A stretch of DNA of 64,000 nucleotides, from assembly GCF_020184175.1 (NCBI RefSeq), contig NW_026083026.1, positions 186,001 to 250,000 of the forward strand, read 5' to 3'. Position numbers and translations under genes: made by a program. Source of the stretch: Aphis gossypii. Taxonomy: Eukaryota; Arthropoda; Insecta; Hemiptera; Aphididae. Positions 58,014 to 64,000 of this stretch are shown piece after piece. Below the pieces are notes generated by a model. That model saw only the letters and a list, made by a program, of their open reading frames with translations, was not told the origin of the DNA and searched no databases. Every line of letters starts with the position of its first letter. Position 1 is the stretch's first letter.

Positions 58014-59952
58014 CTTATTTACCTATTAATTTTTTTTTTATGTTATTATTTTAATACTGATGACGAAACAGCATAATGTGGATTGTTGTTCATTTTCTCA
58101 AAGAAAATACAATAGAGTCAGTTCCTAATGTATGGTTCAATAAAAAGGATAAAAAATGTGCATGGCCATTATCAAAAAACTGTGTTAAAAGAATGATCGA
58201 AAAACGGATTTATCCAAACAAAGTTGAATTTCAATGGTTTTCAACTAGAATTCTTGGATATCCATATGGTAAGAAACATGACCAATTTTTTTAACTGTAC
58301 TTCAATATTTTTAAGTTGTTGTTTATTTAGTTAATGTGTGCTATACTTTAGGCAGTTTAGTTGAAGCTCGTTTAAAAGCTAAATAAGCTCAGTTCTTATC
58401 AGATTTATGTTCTGAAAATGAAGATTTTAAAAAGATAAAAAAATCCATCAAGAAATATGGAAATTCTTCAAAGTCTTCACTCATTCCAAGTCCTCCATCT
58501 TTGGTAACCAGTAAAATACATTTTTAATAAGTTTTTTTTAAAAATAAGTCTATTTTAAAATAGAAATAGGTATACCTATGTATATCATTAATTGTTTAAT
58601 TTATTTTATAAATAAATATAAAACACTTGTCAAATTTATAATAATGTATACTTAAATATTATAATTAAATTGTATTGATGTAAATAAATTAGTATCCTAG
58701 ATGGTGATTGTAATGAAATAATCTAATCTGTCCAACATAAAAATTCTTTTTTTAGAGGACACTATAGGTACCCTATATATTAGTTTATTGATTAATGTAC
58801 ATTTATTGCTACATAATTAAAATAATTTGAATTTGTACAGAAAAAAACAACTCTCAGGACAAACTAGTAGATTTTAATAACATTTCAGAATCTGAAATTG
58901 AAGACATAGTTGATTCTGATAATGACCCAGAGTACCTTCCCAAACGTTCAGCAAATGGTATGTTTAAATTATTTATAATAATTTCCTAATATATTATATT
59001 GAATATCTATGTAGGTTGCTAGATATCTAATTAACTATAATTGTTACAATATTGTATATTTTGTATTCAGTTGATATGAGCCCAATCAAATCACCTGCAG
59101 TTAATACATTCAATACACCAGTAAAATCAACCATTGTGTATGATAATGTGCCTGATAAATCCCCAGATAATGTCAACAATTACTACTTGAAATCACCAAT
59201 CGGAAAAATACTTGTTGAAAAAGATGATATTTTGAGCAGTAATCACCAAAATCATTTTATTGGTACATCATCCCAGCCTGTTATGAATTCTTCTGTTGAT
59301 GAAACGATGAAAACTTATAAGCGAGCATTATTTATGTCTGAGCCATCAAAAAAAACTATAAAAGGTTTGAAGTAAACTTATTTTTTATTTTATTTTTGTC
59401 TGTTATGTATAATTGAAATAATTCATTGTGTATTTTATGACTTATTACAGATACTGTTTTGATTCCTGAAACAAACTCAACCACAAGACCCAGAATTAAC
59501 ACAGACAAAGAAGATCGTTATTTAATGCCACCAGCTGGTATGTGTTAAAATTAAATATTATATTACAAATAATTAATTAAAAAATTATTTTTTAATAATT
59601 TGTATTATTATGTCCCTATTATAATGCTCTTAACCATGAAGATTAGAGATAAGGAGACCAAACTCCTATGAGCCGCCCGTTTATAAAGTGGCCCGACAAA
59701 AGTCGCACGGTTATTCTGCCACCAGGAGCGCGTCGTTCGATTAGAGGGCTATGTTTTACCACATATTATATGTATTTTACTATAAATGTACGTTATTTTT
59801 GTATTTGAATGAAATATAAATTATCATTCATTACTTATTACCTGCTTATATTTAAGTATACTTAAATATACAAGTAAAGTTCAAAAGGTGTTTCCTGTAA
59901 AAAAAGTTTAAAATTCAAAATATTATATATAATATATAAATAATAATAATAT

Positions 59953-60028
59953 AAATAATTGATTTTTGTTGTTTGACATCTAAAGCATAACCAGTATTAC
60001 ACCCTGGTACAAAACAGCACTTAACCAT
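59953..60028 (-). pseudogene. THAP zinc-finger first exon, left arm
   Basis: The minus strand from the ATG at 60028 reads MVKCCFVPGCNTGYALDVKQ, the N-terminus of a THAP (C2CH) DNA-binding domain as found in P-type transposases. Only the first Cys pair is present; the rest of the domain would be on further exons that are not here. Confidence 0.7.
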
Positions 60029-60713
60029 TTTTAATGTTTAGGTAAAAAAATAAAAAATACAAAGTACTCTGGTTTTATGTATAATTATTGTATTTAAATA
60101 ATCAAACAAATACAAAATAGTAATACAAATTATTTGAAACCTTATCATTGTCTATTTAAAAATTTAATATTTTGATTAAGTCAATAATAAATACTCATAT
60201 GGAAATCATCTATGTTCATGTGTTTAATAGCTATTGAAAAAATTATTGTAATAGCTATTGTAAAATGTAGGTTCGATTAGAGGGCTACATTTTACAACTA
60301 TAGCATGTAGACATGTAGTATTATTATACTATTTATACTATATATAATAGGAATTATGTATGTTTTTCGAATTAATCACGATTTATTATTCCTTGCAAAT
60401 AATTTATTACTTTATGATTTAGATCGGATCTAAAACATATTTACAGAATTAGGGGGATATTGGTTTAAATTGATTCAATAATAAAAAACAAATATATTAT
60501 TATAATTAGCTATTAAACATATGGACATAGATGATTTCCATATGATTATTTATTATTGACTTAATCAAAATATTAAATTTTTAAATAGACAATGATAAGG
60601 TTTCAAATAATTTGTATTACTATTTTGTATTTGTTTGATTATTTAAATACAATAATTATACATAAAACCAGAGTACTTATTGTATTTTTTATTTTTTTAC
60701 CTAAACATTAAAA

Positions 60714-60789
60714 ATGGTTAAGTGCTGTTTTGTACCAGGGTGTAATACTGGTTATGCTTTAGATGTCAAACAACAAAAATCAATTATTT
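60714..60789 (+). pseudogene. THAP zinc-finger first exon, right arm
   Basis: Mirror copy of the left-arm exon on the plus strand, starting at the ATG at 60714 with the same MVKCCFVPGCNTGY. A TTTTTTTACAG|GAAACACC acceptor-like site follows at about 60848, suggesting the start of a second exon (ETPFELYL), which soon ends. Confidence 0.7.
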
Positions 60790-61105
60790 ATATTATTATT
60801 ATTTATATATTATATATAATATTTTGAATTTTAATTTTTTTTTACAGGAAACACCTTTTGAACTTTACTTGTATATTTAAGTATACTTAAATATAAGCAG
60901 GTAATAAGTAATGAATGATAATTTATATTTCATTCAAATACAAAAATAACGTACATTTATAGTAAAATACATATAATATGTGGTAAAACATAGCCCTCTA
61001 ATCGAACGACGCGCTCCTGGTGGCAGAATAACCGTGCGACTTTTGTCGGGCCATATTTTGTATATGGAGTTTGGTCTCCTTATCTCTAATCTTCATGCTC
61101 TTAAC

Positions 61106-62131
61106 TATAAAGAATTATTGTTGGTCATGTGTTATTTGAAATACTAACATATCTATAGCTTACATTTATTGCAATTTTAATAACCATTAATCATATTAAT
61201 CATTTTATGGCTACTATATATAAAAAAAAAAAAAGTATAATCCACAATACATTTATTTGTTTCAAGAAACCTATCTTATTGCTGCAAAATTCAATGAAAA
61301 TTGTATTATTTTTCTAGTAATAATGCAAATATTTCAACAATAAGGATAAAATTGTTCCTATATACTCCTTTTTAAATATAAATATTAAACACATATTTCA
61401 ACTTGTAAGACACGGATCTAAATAAATAATTTATTTTGCCTACCATGGGAATTGATTTGTATTCCATATTAGCATAGAATTTGTAAATGCATTATATTAA
61501 ATAGTCATAAAAATAAATTAGTGTTATTAATAGCTACTTTTATCATAATTATAATATACTGCAATACCCGCCAAAACCTATTTTAGTATAGGTAAGGTTA
61601 GTAAGTTTTAGTATTTTTTTTACCTATTGGTATATAATAGTTTGTTCACATTTTATTTTCCATCCAACACATTTTCTTATTAATGTTATTTGTAGTAAAA
61701 CTTTTAGATTCATGTATATCTGTTATCATGTTTTATAATAATAAAATATTATAAAAGATTACTAAATTAACTAAAAATAATTTCCTTTATTCTAAAGTAA
61801 CAAAATTGAAAAATTATATTCTTTTTTGTTTTTAGTTAGTAAGAACTATAAAAGTTAAGTACTAAATAATAACTAGACATAGTTTAACCGAAAATGTAAA
61901 TTATTTTAAAATGCTAATCTTAGGAGTTATATATAAATCAATAATATTTTAATAATAATTTAAATAGTATTTAAAAATTTATGTAAAAATATGCAGTTTC
62001 TATTAATAACTTAAGTTAATTGTAATTTTTGTTTATCTACATGATGACTACATTTGTATTATTATTCTGATAATTGAATAAAAATAAAAATTATAAAATT
62101 GTGTTCTTAAATTGTATGCTTATTGTTTCAG
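61106..62131. other. Rest of intron 5, AT-rich
   Basis: No exon or element recognised. Confidence 0.45.
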
Positions 62132-62396
62132 ACTTTCAAAAGTTTGTTATAACTTCATTAACTAAAATTAAATATGATTTAACTGCATTAAGTCACACTG
62201 TAAATGCATCAAACATGATTTTGGAGAGTGGAGGCACATTAATTTCTTCAAACCTACCAAACACATTTCAAGAAGCTTTTATTCTTGATGAAATTTTTCC
62301 AATAAAGTCAATTAATGAACTTGAGGATTTAGAACAAAAAATTGATTTAGATAAACAATTCAGATTGAATATAGTTATAATATAATTATAGTTTAA

Positions 62397-63860
62397 AATA
62401 TAATTGATCCTCTAGTTTACATTTACAATTTAAGTATTGAACAAAGCATTTTTCCTGATAACCTAAAATTGGCAGTTGTTAAACCTTTATTTAAAAGCGG
62501 AGATAAAGCGTCTATGACTAACTATAGACCGATATCCATGCTAAGTAACTTTTCCAAAATATTCGAGAAAATTATAAAAATTAGATTATTGATTTTCTAG
62601 AAAAAATAGTTTGTTGTCAAAAAATCAATACGGCTTTAGACCGGGATTAAGTACGGATAATGCACTATATCAAGTCACTCAGTACATTTATGGTAATTTA
62701 GATAACAAAACAAAACGATGGCAATTTTCTTAGACTTAGCTAAGGCATTTGACACAGTCAACCATGACATTCTATTGAATATACTACCCAGCTTTGGAAT
62801 AAAATGTTCAAGTTTAAACTGGTTTTAAAGTTATTTGCATAATAGGAAACAATTAGTTAAAATAAATGAAGTTAATGGTAATACATGTGTAATTAAATCT
62901 GGTGTACCACAAGGCAGTGTTTTGGGTCCAATACTCTTTATTATATATATAAATGATATATGTGAAGTCAATATTGATGGATCTATAATCACTTATGCTG
63001 ACGATACATGTCTGCTTTTTTCTCATAAGACCTGGGATGGTGTGTATGAAAAAGCTCACCAAGGTTTCAGACAGATAAGTAACAGATTAAAAGATAGAAA
63101 TCTTATCTTAAATGTTGAAAAAACTGTTTTCATGCAGTTCTCAATTATAAAAAATGATATTAATTACAATAATATTACAATTCATGACTGTGATATAAAC
63201 AAAATCTGTGACTCCCTAAATTGTAAATCTATTAAAAAAGTAGAAAAAATTCGATACTTGGGTATTATATTCGATAAGAACTTGAGATGGAATTTACACA
63301 TCAACAACCTATTAGGTAAACTACGTTTTATAACTTACAAGCTAGTAAAAATTAAATGTATGGTGCCGAAACAAACATTAAGAACAATTTACTATGCACT
63401 GTATCAGTCTAATTTTCAATATGGTATATTAGTATGGGGTGGCCTTAAAGATAACATACTAAATGCATTAACAATTAATCAAAATAATATAATCAGAATT
63501 TGTCTAAATAAATGTACTGTTACGGGATCTACAAAAGCAAATTACATGGAATTCGGTGTTTTACCGGTAAGGTACCTTTACAAAAAAATAGTAATAATGC
63601 ATTTATTGAAACATGTTAGACGAGATAATCACTACAATAAATTAGATAAAAAAAGAGAATTTAGAAATTATGACTTTCCTGTTATATACACCAATAAATC
63701 TTTGGACAGTCTTTTGTAGACTATCTGGGACCGACAATTTTAATTCTATGCCGTATGAATTTAAAAAAAATGTGATAATGGGTGATACTTTTAATATTAA
63801 ATATGTGGTATACAAGTTTTTATTTTTGGAATTAGAGAAGAACGCGTTATGTATGTAAAG
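62397..63860 (+). pseudogene. 5'-truncated LINE reverse transcriptase
   Basis: A first frame (62400-62599) has the RT N-terminal motifs (LAVVKPLFKSGD, NYRPISMLSNFSKIFEK). After frame breaks it shows SKNQYGFRPGLSTDNA, then a long frame (62835-63719) with GVPQGSVLGPILFIIYINDI, the catalytic YADDT, RYLGIIFDKNLRW and YALYQSNFQYGILVWGG. A last shift near 63700 gives FNSMPYEFKKNV and a stop at about 63858. This is a non-LTR retrotransposon of the Jockey/CR1-like kind; the clade is not certain. The endonuclease domain and ORF1 are missing, as in typical 5'-truncated insertions. Confidence 0.85.
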
Positions 63861-64000
63861 TATTTTCATTTTTCTTTGTTTATAAAACTTTGAAATGTTA
63901 TAACTTTATTAAATTTATTTACTAAGTATTATGCTTTTATAATTGTTGAGTGTTATGTTGTATTTTTCTTTTCTTTTGTAGATCATATTATATATTCTCA

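Larger units (their letters stand above)
59635..61097. mobile_element. P-element-like foldback transposon with a THAP exon in each arm
   Basis: Ends CATGAAGATTAGAGATAAGG (59635) and its reverse complement (to 61097) resemble the P-element TIR start CATGATGAAATAACATAAGG. An exact 8-bp TSD, CTCTTAAC, lies at 59627-59634 and 61098-61105, the size P transposase makes. The element is a giant palindrome: arms 59635-60233 and 60507-61097 with a 273-bp spacer, differing mainly near 59668-59690. Each arm carries the same THAP-type first exon (see separate entries). The spacer holds a further half-copy of the sub-terminal motif (TTCGATTAGAGGGCTACATT). Inserted in intron 5 of the DUF4806 gene. Confidence 0.88.
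58076..62385 (+). pseudogene. DUF4806-like protein gene, six exons
   Basis: Exons 58076-58268, 58352-58503, 58841-58957, 59071-59364, 59451-59537, 62132-62385. Exon 1 (MWIVVHFLKENTIESVPNVW, CAWPLSKN, WFSTRILGYPYG) resembles the N-terminal module of insect proteins that end in DUF4806. Exon 2 continues with ARLKAK-stop-AQFLSDL, where the TAA is at 58384-58386. Exon 3 opens with an A7 run that must be A8 to keep phase. Exons 4-5 are a disordered Ser/Pro linker. Exon 6 has the DUF4806 start (FPIKSINELEDLEQKIDLDK). The rest of the domain is missing: a LINE follows at about 62397. Intron 5 (2.6 kb) contains a P-like foldback. Function of DUF4806 is unknown; co-occurrence with transposases suggests an element-encoded second protein. 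Confidence 0.65.

Overview
The window looks like an insect genome, most likely an aphid (inference). It is very AT-rich, has short introns with GT-AG borders, carries a TTAGG-type repeat insertion and is dense in DNA transposons of families common in aphids. I see no bacterial operons, no rRNA or tRNA gene and no confident conserved housekeeping gene. Almost everything that codes is transposable-element (TE) derived, at stages from nearly intact to badly decayed.

Layout. 0.5-2.5 kb: five-exon remnant of a Mutator-like (MULE) gene with C2H2 fingers. 2.6-3.2 kb: foldback MITE. 5.3-6.2 kb: hAT fragment. 6.8-7.0 kb: tRNA-like SINE head. 8.1-10.4 kb: decayed BED-finger hAT. 11.3-17.0 kb: GC-rich Gypsy-like LTR element on the minus strand, with broken pol but an intact extra 3' ORF. 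18.6-18.9 kb: 5S-rRNA-like SINE with target-site duplication (TSD). 20.06-24.08 kb: BED-finger hAT, split by a TTAGG insertion and containing a nested Merlin element. 24.2-24.7 kb: Helitron 5' end. 24.8-25.65 kb: cysteine-rich TE-like ORF. 29.48-32.14 kb: complete non-autonomous LTR element (509-bp LTRs, GAGG TSD) with an internal minisatellite. 33.5-42.5 kb: two nearly identical Helitrons in inverted orientation on either side of a truncated hAT gene. 44.0-49.5 kb: 16-exon gene joining a FLYWCH finger, a MULE transposase, an RG-rich linker and two RING fingers, interrupted by an 804-bp insertion. 50.47-54.53 kb: complete hAT (TIRs, 8-bp TSD, one homopolymer slip in the gene). 55.8-62.4 kb: Tnp2/CACTA-like transposase followed by a six-exon DUF4806-like gene, whose fifth intron holds a 1.46-kb P-element-like foldback with a THAP exon in each arm. 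62.4-63.9 kb: 5'-truncated LINE.

How the parts relate. The transposase/DUF4806 pair (55.8-62.4 kb) may be the two genes of one transposon. The MULE-RING gene reads as one transcription unit because every exon join that I could check keeps phase, apart from two single-base slips and the insertion. Several otherwise long ORFs are split by exactly one base in a homopolymer; that can be real decay or residual long-read error, and it decides how many of these elements are really dead.
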